DNA from: Psychrobacillus insolitus | GTDB taxonomy: Bacteria > Bacillota > Bacilli > Bacillales_A > Planococcaceae | Assembly: GCF_003254155.1 (NCBI RefSeq) | Contig: NZ_QKZI01000001.1 | Span: forward strand, 620,001-684,000 | Length of the DNA: 64,000 bases | Direction: 5' to 3' | Part shown: piece after piece, positions 34,490-41,707 of the stretch | How the letters are laid out: every line of letters starts with the position of its first letter | Numbering within the stretch: position 1 is the first letter of the stretch | Translations under genes and position numbers: made by a program | The notes under the pieces: model-generated | What the model saw: only the letters and a program-made list of their open reading frames with translations | What the model was told of the DNA's origin: nothing | Database searches by the model: none

Positions 34490-34501
34490 CGGTCATCCTC
34501 C

Positions 34502-34852
34502 TCATCCCTTAGGTTTAAATATTAAAGCACCAATCATGCCGAACACAATGGCAGATGAAATACCAGAACTCGTCACTTCGAACATCCCAGTGAGTACACC
34601 AACTAAGCCGTGTTTTTCAGCTTCTGCCATCGCCCCGTGTACGAGTGAGTTACCAAAGCTTGTAATTGGTACGGTAGCTCCTGCTCCAGCAAAATCAATT
34701 AATGGTTCATATAAACCTACCCCATCTAAAATAGCACCAGACACTACAAGGGTACTTAACGTATGTGCTGGTGTTAGTTTAAACACATCAAACATAATTT
34801 GACCAATAACACAAATCAAGCCACCAACAACAAAAGCCCAAAAAAAGATCAT
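34502..34852 (-). CDS. spoVAE: SpoVAE-type (SpoVAEb) spore membrane protein
   Basis: A 116-residue membrane protein with about four hydrophobic segments. [26 protein letters not shown] and [20 protein letters not shown] are shared with SpoVAC, its paralog. With SpoVAC and SpoVAD it takes part in moving dipicolinic acid with calcium across the forespore and spore inner membrane. The short length is of the SpoVAEb type found in operons of this layout. Two bases separate it from spoVAD. Confidence 0.9.
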   Translation of the reverse strand: MIFFWAFVVGGLICVIGQIMFDVFKLTPAHTLSTLVVSGAILDGVGLYEPLIDFAGAGATVPITSFGNSLVHGAMAEAEKHGLVGVLTGMFEVTSSGISSAIVFGMIGALIFKPKG

Positions 34853-34854
34853 AT

Positions 34855-35868
34855 CTATTCTTCCCCCCCGTATTCAATTGATACCGCATGAGCAATACAA
34901 GGAATTGTTTCTTTTTGTTGGAAGGTTAGCGGTGATAGTAAAGCACCTGTAGCTACTACTAACATTCTCTTAAATTCACCTTTTTTCATGCGATTTAATA
35001 AATGGCCGTATACCACTGTCGCAGAGCAACCCGCACCGCTGGCTCCTGCCAAAACAGGCTGTCCTTCGCGATAAATCATGAGTCCACAATCCTGGTATTG
35101 TTCTTCTGTAATAGGAGTTCCATGCTTTTTGAATATTTCAAGCGATGCTTCATGTCCTATTTTTCCAAGGTCACCAGTTACGATTAAGTCATAATAAGAG
35201 GGATCCACGTTTCGTTCCTTTAAATGCGCTTCAATGGTATCAACCGCAGCAGGTGCCATAGCCCCTCCCATATTAAAAGGATCTGTCAGCCCCATATCAA
35301 TGACGCGGCCTATCGTGGCAGAAGTTACACGTGGTCCTTCTCCGATATTGCTTAACAAAGCAGCCCCTGCTCCCGTTACTGTCCATTGTGCAGTAGGCGG
35401 TTTTTGTCCACCATATTCTGTCGGATAGCGAAACTGTTTTTCAACAGCAGTGTTATGACTTGAAGCTCCTGTTAATATATATTTAGCCCCATTTGTGTTT
35501 ATGATATAGGCACCTAGAGCCAATCCTTCCATAGATGTTGAGCAGGCTCCAAACAAACCGAAATAAGGAGCTCCAATAGTTCGACTAGCGAAACTTGTAG
35601 GGGTAATTTGGTTAATCAGATCACCAGCTAGTAGAAATTGAACTTGTTCTTTTTGAATTTCTCCTTTTTCGAGTGCTTTTTGACAAGCTTCTTCAAAAAG
35701 TATTTTATGTGCTTTTTCATATGAATCTTGCGCGAGCCATAAATCGGAATGCAGAAGATCAAAATCATCTGCTATAGCTCCATCTGCTTCAAATGGTCCT
35801 CCAACTGTTCCAGTGGAAATAATCACAGGTTTTTGATCAAAGATCCATGTACGATGGCCTGCTAACAT
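34855..35868 (-). CDS. spoVAD: SpoVAD, dipicolinate-binding spore protein
   Basis: 337 residues with a thiolase/KAS-III-like fold: [38 protein letters not shown] (the thiolase-type Cys region), GAASH-like loop in [20 protein letters not shown], and [20 protein letters not shown]. SpoVAD binds dipicolinate and is needed for its uptake in sporulation. I chose the ATG at 35868, which overlaps the spoVAC stop (TAATG) and is preceded by GGGGTGG; a GTG five codons earlier lies inside spoVAC. Confidence 0.93.
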   Translation of the reverse strand: MLAGHRTWIFDQKPVIISTGTVGGPFEADGAIADDFDLLHSDLWLAQDSYEKAHKILFEEACQKALEKGEIQKEQVQFLLAGDLINQITPTSFASRTIGAPYFGLFGACSTSMEGLALGAYIINTNGAKYILTGASSHNTAVEKQFRYPTEYGGQKPPTAQWTVTGAGAALLSNIGEGPRVTSATIGRVIDMGLTDPFNMGGAMAPAAVDTIEAHLKERNVDPSYYDLIVTGDLGKIGHEASLEIFKKHGTPITEEQYQDCGLMIYREGQPVLAGASGAGCSATVVYGHLLNRMKKGEFKRMLVVATGALLSPLTFQQKETIPCIAHAVSIEYGGEE

Positions 35869-36347
35869 TAGAAACCACCCCACTGTATAAAAATTGTTTT
35901 GATCAAAGAAATTACAAATGCGGAAAATACGCCAAATAAAATCACTGATCCGGCAAGTTTAAACATATTACCACCTACGCCTAATACAAATCCTTCTGTC
36001 CTGTGTTCGATAGCAGCTGATATAATAGCGTTTCCAAATCCAGTAACTGGAACTGCTGTTCCCGCACCTCCAAATTGTGCGATTCTATCATATACTCCAA
36101 ATCCCGTAAGAAGCATCGCAATAAAAACTAAAGTTCCCACTGTTGGATTACCTGCTGTTGAATCTGTAAAATTAAAATAATAAATATAAAATGTTGAAAT
36201 TAGCTGACCGATTAGACAGATAAGTCCACCGACTAAAAAAGCTTTTATGCAATTTCGAACGATTGGCCTTTTTGTTTCGTGTTTCTTTTGAAGTTCTTGG
36301 TATTCCTGTTGCACTGGCGTTAATTGCTTCTTTTTATTATTCGACAT
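35868..36347 (-). CDS. spoVAC: SpoVAC, spore DPA channel protein
   Basis: A 159-residue membrane protein. A basic start (NNKKKQLTPVQQEYQEL) leads to four hydrophobic segments with FLVGGLICLIGQLISTFYIY and the conserved GGAGTAVPVTGFGNAIISAA. SpoVAC is a mechanosensitive-type channel in the spore inner membrane that releases calcium dipicolinate in germination. Here it is the second copy type used in spoVA2mob operons. It lies 20 bases after the lipoprotein gene. Confidence 0.93.
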   Translation of the reverse strand: MSNNKKKQLTPVQQEYQELQKKHETKRPIVRNCIKAFLVGGLICLIGQLISTFYIYYFNFTDSTAGNPTVGTLVFIAMLLTGFGVYDRIAQFGGAGTAVPVTGFGNAIISAAIEHRTEGFVLGVGGNMFKLAGSVILFGVFSAFVISLIKTIFIQWGGF

Positions 36348-36367
36348 AATAGCAAGCCTCTCTTTCT

Positions 36368-36829
36368 CTATGATTGTTCTTTCATGAGACTTTTAATCTT
36401 TTTTATGTCTTTTTCTAAGTTCTTCATCTTCAAAGTATTCTTTTGAAGTTTTTCATCCAATTTAACAAGTTCAAAATACATTTTTTGATCAGCTGAAACT
36501 AAGATTGAATAATCTGGATACTGTTTTTTAAGATCTGATTTTATGTTCTTCTCAATTTTTTTTAAATGAAAACGATCAAATTGTTTGACTTTTATAGCCA
36601 CTAATAGCTCTTTATCTGAATTTACTGCCAGCACATCTGAAATTTCCTCTTCCATGCTGACGTTTTCTGTTACTTGATTAGCAACGGATTGGCTGATTGG
36701 CTTACCCACCTGTGAAACATTCAAATCCCCATTGGCATCCTGATACTGATTTCCATTACAACCTGTGCATAATCCGATTACTATTAATATTAAGAGAGCA
36801 ACTTTCACATTTTTTATTTTGGAAATCAT
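36368..36829 (-). CDS. YhcN/YlaJ-family sporulation lipoprotein
   Basis: A 153-residue lipoprotein. The lipobox LCTGC gives lipidated Cys24. The body has the YhcN/YlaJ pattern: DVLAVNSDKELLVAIKVKQF, then a helix of alternating Lys and charged residues and YPDYSILVSADQKMYFELVK. These proteins sit in the spore inner membrane or coat of Bacillales and are regular members of spoVA2mob-type operons. Function unknown. It starts the spoVA block proper and ends in a lysine-rich tail. Confidence 0.8.
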   Translation of the reverse strand: MISKIKNVKVALLILIVIGLCTGCNGNQYQDANGDLNVSQVGKPISQSVANQVTENVSMEEEISDVLAVNSDKELLVAIKVKQFDRFHLKKIEKNIKSDLKKQYPDYSILVSADQKMYFELVKLDEKLQKNTLKMKNLEKDIKKIKSLMKEQS

Positions 36830-36867
36830 GATTTCACCTCTGTGTTATATCGTTTATTATTAGAAAT

Positions 36868-36896
36868 AAAAGGTTGGTTAATTCAACCAACCTTTT
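36868..36896 (-). terminator. Hairpin between the first duf1657 and the lipoprotein
   Basis: AAAAGGTTGGTTGAATTAACCAACCTTTT with T run on the minus strand. It probably causes partial termination after duf1657, so that gene is made in excess of the rest. Confidence 0.75.
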
Positions 36897-36908
36897 GCCT
36901 CCTTTTAA

Positions 36909-37115
36909 TTATTCCTGTCTGTACTGAGGTTCTTCTTGTTGAATTTCTTGAAGACGTGGTTCAATACTGTCAACAATGGCTTGAGTTTTGATAGCAGCAT
37001 CTTGATATAGCGCCTTCGCTTGCTGATTATCTGTACTTAAAGCAAATGTTTCAAAGCTAGCTTGGGCAGTTTTCAATCCTGCTAGAACAGTCTTAATGTC
37101 GTTTACTACTGTCAT
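36909..37115 (-). CDS. DUF1657 protein (first gene of the spore operon)
   Basis: A 68-residue helical acidic protein: DIKTVLAGLKTAQASFETFA, DNQQAKALYQDAAIKTQAIV. The chosen ATG at 37115 has AAGGAGG eight bases upstream. A TGAATA hexamer at 37167-37162 (minus strand) could be the -35 of a forespore sigma-G promoter, though the matching -10 is poor. It is paralogous to the gene at 34283-34489 and to the C-terminus of the 2Duf protein. Confidence 0.85.
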   Translation of the reverse strand: MTVVNDIKTVLAGLKTAQASFETFALSTDNQQAKALYQDAAIKTQAIVDSIEPRLQEIQQEEPQYRQE

Positions 37116-37400
37116 GAAATACACCTCCTTATTTTATTAAATTTCAAATTTTATAAAAAAGTATTCATCACCAATTTTTGGTTGTCAATTGGGCTAAATG
37201 AATCATTGAACATTTTACCCGTTTTGTAAAAAATTTATACTGTTCGACTTTTGATGTAATAATAATGGAAACTTAAAGGAGTTTTATAGAGCAGCAATAT
37301 TAGTAGAATTACACAAGCGAAAACTGTCGATTTTTCACGAAAAAGTACAGATTTGCATAAATTAATAATAAAATGGTGAATATTATTGGAGGTTAACAGT

Positions 37401-37679
37401 TTGAAGAAAAATAATTTGTTTCATAACTCTGGAAATCAAGATAAACAAAACCTCCAAACAGACAGTCAAAGTGCTCAACTTGCTGTCATAGCAGGAGTAA
37501 TCACTACATTTGGAGATGCCCTTGCCACGTTGGCTGCAGTCCTCGCAATAGAAGAAGCACGAGAAGAAAAAAATGGAAATGGAAATAATAACAATATGCA
37601 AAAACAGATCGACTATTTAACCAGTGAATTTGAAAAACTAAAAAAGCAAGTAAGTAATCAGAACACTTATCATCTTTAG
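37401..37679 (+). CDS. Small protein with alanine-rich hydrophobic core, unknown
   Basis: A 92-residue protein. A polar start (KKNNLFHNSGNQDKQNLQTD) leads to an amphipathic or membrane-active segment SAQLAVIAGVITTFGDALAT followed by LAAVLAIEEA. Then come an Asn-Gly linker (NGNGNNNN) and a short charged helix. The start is TTG at 37401, eight bases after GGAGG. It diverges from the spoVA operon and is followed by two more small genes on the same strand. I do not recognise the family; a spore or surface role is only suggested by the neighbours. Confidence 0.6.
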   Translation: MKKNNLFHNSGNQDKQNLQTDSQSAQLAVIAGVITTFGDALATLAAVLAIEEAREEKNGNGNNNNMQKQIDYLTSEFEKLKKQVSNQNTYHL

Positions 37680-37806
37680 CATAAGTAACTATTGTTAAAA
37701 TCATTTTTTTACATCTGTCGAGATTATTATTTTCTTTACGAACAAAATTGGGAACTTTATGGTTAGACTTTTATTAATTGGGACACTCTGTATAAGAGGT
37801 GACTAT

Positions 37807-38079
37807 ATGAATTTCCCAATAATCCATACAAACTTTTGGGATATCTTGATAGCTATTCCAGTAATAATAATCCTAACTCAACTAATAAAAATATATTTTA
37901 AAATCCCCAAAAATTTTGTACCACTAATTGCATTAATACTAGGCTTATTAATTTCTATCTTCATTAGCCATCGATATAATTTAGTGGCAGGTCTTTTCAT
38001 GGGCTGGTTTTATGGCTATGCATCAGTAGGCAATTATGCCGCATTAAAAACAGCTTTTATAGCCTATAGAAATAAATAA
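37807..38079 (+). CDS. Small three-helix membrane protein, holin-like size, unknown
   Basis: A 90-residue protein with three hydrophobic segments: ILIAIPVIIILTQLIKIYF, FVPLIALILGLLISIFISHR and LVAGLFMGWFYGYASVGNYA. The ATG at 37807 follows AGAGGTGA. The size, topology and short charged ends recall holins and toxin-secretion holin-like proteins, but no diagnostic motif is seen. It is the second of three small plus-strand genes. Confidence 0.6.
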   Translation: MNFPIIHTNFWDILIAIPVIIILTQLIKIYFKIPKNFVPLIALILGLLISIFISHRYNLVAGLFMGWFYGYASVGNYAALKTAFIAYRNK

Positions 38080-38310
38080 AGGGATCCAAATAGAAACTGA
38101 GAGATAAAGTGAAAATTCAATTGAACAATAGACGGTATAGAAGTAAAAGGTCAATAAAGTTGCAACTTGAATTAAATTGGGGAAATTTAGATATGAAGAA
38201 AGAAGAAAAGCTAGGTGAAAAAGTTATTTTAAATAATAAGTTGATACACTGAATTAGTAAGCATAAAACACTCTGTAAAGTGCAAGTTAGGCTTTAGGAG
38301 GTGAATATCT

Positions 38311-38487
38311 TTGAGTAAAAATAATGATAAGACAATGAATGTCAGAACGCATAATAGTTTTGAGCTATATAAAAATCCTACGAATAACCCTGACGAAGAA
38401 TTTGCGGAAGAATTTGTTGCTATTTCTAAAAATAAGGTGACGAACGAAATTAATAAAAAGAAATCTAACAAAAGAAAACAGAAATAA
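38311..38487 (+). CDS. Small lysine/asparagine-rich protein of 58 residues, unknown
   Basis: The protein begins SKNNDKTMNVRTHNSFELYK, has an acidic middle (NNPDEEFAEEFVAISKNK) and ends in a basic tail (NKKKSNKRKQK). It starts with TTG at 38311, eight bases after AGGAGG, an excellent ribosome binding site. The size and basic C-terminus recall minor small acid-soluble spore proteins, but no family match is evident. A 19-codon frame at about 38194-38250 lies upstream and is not called. Confidence 0.6.
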   Translation: MSKNNDKTMNVRTHNSFELYKNPTNNPDEEFAEEFVAISKNKVTNEINKKKSNKRKQK

Positions 38488-38509
38488 CTGGTCTAATGTG
38501 TTTTTTGTG

Positions 38510-38583
38510 CCCTGTGTCAGAAAATTATATGGAAATCACACTATTCACATTTTTAAATTAACGTGAATCTATCTGACACAGGG
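38510..38583. repeat. Long-loop inverted repeat CCCTGTGTCAGA
   Basis: Arms CCCTGTGTCAGA (38510-38521) and TCTGACACAGGG (38572-38583) enclose 50 AT-rich bases with a weaker inner ATTCACAT/ACGTGAAT pair. It lies just after the 58-residue gene. It looks like an interspersed repeat; a terminator is less likely because the loop is long. Confidence 0.5.
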
Positions 38584-38600
38584 TCATTTATTAGTCAAAA

Positions 38601-38627
38601 AATCCTCCCAATTACTTTGGGAGGATT
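38601..38627. terminator. Bidirectional terminator
   Basis: AATCCTCCCA/TTGGGAGGATT with flanking A run. It separates the plus-strand small genes from the minus-strand gene at 38725. Confidence 0.75.
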
Positions 38628-38724
38628 AATGATATTTCATATTGCTCAATATTAAATAGCTCTGCAATTCAGTTAAATAAGCAATGAAGAACTTAATTAG
38701 CGTAAGTTCCTAAAAATAAGGCCA

Positions 38725-38943
38725 TTATTTTTTACATTCAAAAGAATATTCACCCGTAATATTATTGTGGATTTCTAATATGACTTCTCCATCATTCTCG
38801 TAGCATTCTGTACTAAATAAATTTATTTCTTTAGTATTGAAATAACTATATGCATGCGTTAATAAAGACACTGCTAATAAAGCAATAGCTAAAATCCATA
38901 AAACACCGGAAAAATACTTATTCTTACATATAGTCAAGTTCAT
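38725..38943 (-). CDS. Small single-helix membrane protein, unknown
   Basis: A 72-residue protein with one membrane helix (GVLWILAIALLAVSLLTHAY) after a short basic N-terminus. An extracytoplasmic tail follows with two cysteines (STECYENDG and SFECKK) that could pair. ATG follows AGGAGTGAC. It is 44 bases downstream of tag on the same strand and may be cotranscribed. No family recognised. Confidence 0.6.
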   Translation of the reverse strand: MNLTICKNKYFSGVLWILAIALLAVSLLTHAYSYFNTKEINLFSTECYENDGEVILEIHNNITGEYSFECKK

Positions 38944-38986
38944 GTCACTCCTTATTTCAATTGGACTAATCCACTCTTATACTATA

Positions 38987-39565
38987 CTACATTTTAGTAT
39001 TTACATTAGAAGGGTTGCAGAAACATTCTAACGTGTGATCATTTACCATTCCCACCGCTTGCATATAAGAATAACAAATTGTACCACCTACAAATTTAAA
39101 ACCATCTTTTTTCAATCTTTTGCTCATATTATTACTTATTTCTGTTGAAATAGGAACTTCTGACACTGTCTCCCAATCGAGTATAATAGGTTTGTTATTT
39201 ACAAAACTCCATATATAACTAGAAAACGAACCATATTCTTGCTGAATTTTTAAGAATGCTTTTGCATTCGTTACGACGCTTTGGATTTTTAATTTATTTC
39301 GAACAATTCCCTTATTTTCTTTTAATAATTGCAATTGTTCATCTGTATAATGAACAATTTTTTCTGCTTCGAAATTATCAAAAGCTTCGCGGTAATTTTC
39401 TCTTTTTTGCAAAATTGTCCACCAACTGAGACCAGCTTGAGCACCTTCTAAGCATAACATTTCAAATAGTAATCGATCATCATATACTGGTACTCCCCAT
39501 TCTTGATCATGATACTCAATATATAAAGGCTCTTTTGTTGTTACCCATGTACATCTTTTTATCAT
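38987..39565 (-). CDS. tag: DNA-3-methyladenine glycosylase I
   Basis: A 192-residue helix-hairpin-helix glycosylase that removes 3-methyladenine from DNA. The zinc ligands Cys (KRCTW), His (EYHDQEWG), and His and Cys (NDHTLECF) are present, as are the catalytic LCLEGAQAGLSWWTIL helix and the GGTICYSYMQAVGMVNDH end. I chose the ATG at 39565 with GGGGA eight bases upstream. A LexA-like box overlaps its promoter, so it may be SOS-induced, which is not the usual control of this gene. Confidence 0.93.
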   Translation of the reverse strand: MIKRCTWVTTKEPLYIEYHDQEWGVPVYDDRLLFEMLCLEGAQAGLSWWTILQKRENYREAFDNFEAEKIVHYTDEQLQLLKENKGIVRNKLKIQSVVTNAKAFLKIQQEYGSFSSYIWSFVNNKPIILDWETVSEVPISTEISNNMSKRLKKDGFKFVGGTICYSYMQAVGMVNDHTLECFCNPSNVNTKM

Positions 39566-39626
39566 GTATAGCATCCCCTTTTTTACTTACTTATTAAATG
39601 AGCATCTATTCTTATGAATTATAATA

Positions 39627-39638
39627 GAACAAACGTTC
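39627..39638 (-). promoter_or_regulatory. LexA-like box upstream of tag
   Basis: GAACAAACGTTC fits GAAC-N4-GTTC. On the minus strand the box is followed four bases later by TATAAT, so it covers the spacer or -35 region of a tag promoter. The same 12-mer occurs at 3596-3607. Confidence 0.55.
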
Positions 39639-39675
39639 CATTAAGTCAACCTCTCACTTTACTGAGAGATAAACA

Positions 39676-39716
39676 AAAAGAGTAGCTATTTCCTAATAAG
39701 GAATAACTACTCTTTT
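39676..39716 (-). terminator. Terminator of metA
   Basis: AAAAGAGTAG...CTACTCTTTT with a near-perfect inner stem. It starts six bases after the metA stop codon. Confidence 0.8.
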
Positions 39717-39721
39717 GAAAT

Positions 39722-40630
39722 TCATTCCCACTCAAATGGTGTTTGTTGGTATACATAATAATTTAACCAATTTGAAAACAGAAGATGTGTATGGGAACGC
39801 CATGTATTTAAAGGTCGCGCGGTTGGATCATCATTTGGAAAGTAATTTTCAGGAATATCTATGTCTATTCCTTTACTTATATCTCGATCATACTCTTCTG
39901 CAAGTGTAATTGCATCATATTCAAAATGCCCAGTAATCATCACGTGTTTTCCATCATTAGAAACGACCAAGAACACTCCTGAATCATCGGAAATGGATAG
40001 TAAATTCAATCTTGGATCGCGTTTGATCTCTTCCATTGAAACTGATGTGTAGCGGGAAACCGGTGCATTGAATTCATCATTAAATCCACGAACTAAGTCT
40101 ACTGTATAATCAGATAATCGGTGTTTGAATATACCGGAACATTTCTTTGGTAACTCAAATTTCCCGATATCATAATGGTGATAAAGTGCTGCTTGTGCAC
40201 CCCAACATATATGTAAAACCGATGTAACATTTGTTTTAGACCAATCCATTATTTGTACCATTTCCTGCCAATAATTCACATCTTCAAATTCTAGATGTTC
40301 AATTGGTGCACCTGTAATAATCATTCCATCATATTTCCGATGTTTTACTTGTTCAAACGTTCTATAAAATGTATCTAAATGCGTTTTACTCACATTTTTT
40401 GATTCATGTGTCGCAGTGTTCATGAATGTAATATTTACTTGAAGTGGTGTATTTCCTAATAAACGAAGTAATTGTAGTTCTGTTTTTTCTTTCTCCGGCA
40501 TTAAATTTAAAATAATAATATTAAGAGGACGAATATCTTGCTCAAATGCACGTTCCTCATCCATGACGAATATTTTTTCTTTTTCCAGTAGTCCTGTAGC
40601 AGGTAATTTTTTAGGTATGTTAATCGGCAT
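39722..40630 (-). CDS. metA: Homoserine O-acetyltransferase, MetA family
   Basis: 302 residues. The nucleophile is Cys142 (HICWGAQAA), with His and Glu in the C-terminal [10 protein letters not shown] stretch. Residue 111 is Glu (GAPIEHLEF), which in the MetA family goes with acetyl-CoA; succinyl-CoA enzymes have Gly there. So this is probably homoserine O-acetyltransferase despite the common succinyltransferase label. It opens methionine synthesis and is controlled by a SAM riboswitch. It is monocistronic with its own terminator. Confidence 0.93.
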   Translation of the reverse strand: MPINIPKKLPATGLLEKEKIFVMDEERAFEQDIRPLNIIILNLMPEKEKTELQLLRLLGNTPLQVNITFMNTATHESKNVSKTHLDTFYRTFEQVKHRKYDGMIITGAPIEHLEFEDVNYWQEMVQIMDWSKTNVTSVLHICWGAQAALYHHYDIGKFELPKKCSGIFKHRLSDYTVDLVRGFNDEFNAPVSRYTSVSMEEIKRDPRLNLLSISDDSGVFLVVSNDGKHVMITGHFEYDAITLAEEYDRDISKGIDIDIPENYFPNDDPTARPLNTWRSHTHLLFSNWLNYYVYQQTPFEWE

Positions 40631-40660
40631 TTTGTCTATCCCCTTTTATATTTCTACACA

Positions 40661-40820
40661 AAAACCCACTTTTCTGTTTGATAAGAAAAGAGGGTTTATC
40701 GAGAAATCTCTAATCTTATCTTTCAAGACAAATGCCTTGTAGGAGTTAGCACCTTTCTGACAAAGTCAGAGGTTGCTGAAGCTTCAAAGGGCCATTTCCC
40801 TCAGCTTCTCGTGATAAGAA
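40661..40820 (-). ncRNA. SAM-I (S-box) riboswitch upstream of metA
   Basis: On the minus strand the aptamer core reads GAGGGAAATGGCCC, TTCAGCAACC and GGTGCTAACTCC, all hallmarks of the SAM-I class. A terminator hairpin (40697-40661) with GGGTTTTTGTG follows. SAM binding would stop transcription before metA. Confidence 0.95.
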
Positions 40821-40856
40821 TTATTTAATTATATACAATTTTAACTAATCTAATAA

Positions 40857-40885
40857 ATATTAGCATGATAAAATTAATATTGCAA
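40857..40885 (-). promoter_or_regulatory. Sigma-A promoter of metA
   Basis: TTGCAA (40885-40880), 17 bases, TAATAT (40862-40857) on the minus strand, about 40 bases ahead of the riboswitch. Confidence 0.7.
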
Positions 40886-40980
40886 CAATTTTCAGGTAAG
40901 TAATGCTAAGAATAATTGGCAATTAGAGTTTGAATTTGTTCGCTAGCTAGTTACTGTTGTTTTTTGAAAAGTACCAACAA

Positions 40981-41202
40981 TTATGGACCTTCAAATAATT
41001 CATCGTTATATTTATTTTCATCATTTTCTGGAATTCCCACATCATTTTCTTCTTCAGGCTCATTGTTACCAGTGTTAGGAACATTTTCAGGTTGGCTATC
41101 CAATTGCGTTTCAACTTTTGGTTCTTGATTGGAATTCCTTTCAGAACCGCAAGCTGAAAGTGTTAATGCTGCTATGAGCATGAGTATCGAAAGTATTTTC
41201 AT
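40981..41202 (-). CDS. Small acidic lipoprotein, unknown
   Basis: A 73-residue lipoprotein. The signal peptide ends TLSAC with lipidated Cys18. The mature part has no fold-like pattern and is rich in Asn, Glu, Pro and Asp (NNEPEEENDVGIPENDE), so it is likely an unstructured surface tail. No family recognised. A strong terminator follows at 41249. Confidence 0.65.
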   Translation of the reverse strand: MKILSILMLIAALTLSACGSERNSNQEPKVETQLDSQPENVPNTGNNEPEEENDVGIPENDENKYNDELFEGP

Positions 41203-41248
41203 GATACAATCTCTCCCTATTTTTTATTAGCTTGGACTTTTATTAAAA

Positions 41249-41299
41249 AAATATACAAAAAACTCTAGTGCAATTCACACTAGAGTTTTTTGTATATTT
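41249..41299. terminator. Very long bidirectional terminator
   Basis: Arms of 22 bases beginning AAATATACAAAAAACTCTAG with a seven-base loop. It ends the minus-strand operon of the LCP, AI-2E and Spo0M-like genes. Confidence 0.85.
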
Positions 41300-41306
41300 A
41301 AATTAA

Positions 41307-41702
41307 TTATTCATCAATGTCGAAGTTTATCTCATCTTCATCTGTGAATTCTGAACCATTTTCAAATAGCACAGTCGTTCTTAAAATCAATTTTGACATC
41401 TCTTGATCTGCATCCGGAATCCATCTTTCATCCGGCATAATCTCAAATGGGATCATCTGCATATCTTTAGATGCTACTGCTCCTACTAATTCAATCGAAT
41501 GTTTGGAAACCATTTTAGACGTTACTTCACCCGTTACTTTGAAAACTTCTAATTTAATATTGTTTATCGATTTGTCATCATGTACCCCATTAATATAAAT
41601 GGTTCCAGATAAATTGATACCATGCTCAATATATGGATGATCAACCACTGTATCAATCTTAATCGTCTCTACCTCTATTGAAGATTCAAACTTCTTTGTC
41701 AT
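41307..41702 (-). CDS. Spo0M-like arrestin-fold protein, half length
   Basis: A 131-residue protein resembling the N-terminal half of Spo0M: a KIDTVVDHPYIEHGINLSGT start followed by IYINGVHDDKSINNIKLEVF, an arrestin-like beta sandwich. Spo0M is normally about 250 residues and affects sporulation and cell division. The C-terminal domain is missing here; the end is acidic (EDEINFDIDE). Five bases separate it from the AI-2E gene upstream in the operon. A solo N-domain protein is the best reading; function unknown. Confidence 0.6.
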   Translation of the reverse strand: MTKKFESSIEVETIKIDTVVDHPYIEHGINLSGTIYINGVHDDKSINNIKLEVFKVTGEVTSKMVSKHSIELVGAVASKDMQMIPFEIMPDERWIPDADQEMSKLILRTTVLFENGSEFTDEDEINFDIDE

Positions 41703-41707
41703 AACTC

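Noticed and set aside
33211-37115. Tn1546-like transposon around the spoVA operon
   Set aside because: No Tn3-family transposase, resolvase or terminal repeats are visible nearby; flanks are ordinary genes.
38194-38250. A 19-codon frame (MKKEEKLGEKVILN...) upstream of the 58-residue gene
   Set aside because: Too short to support; its ribosome binding site is only moderate and no family pattern exists.
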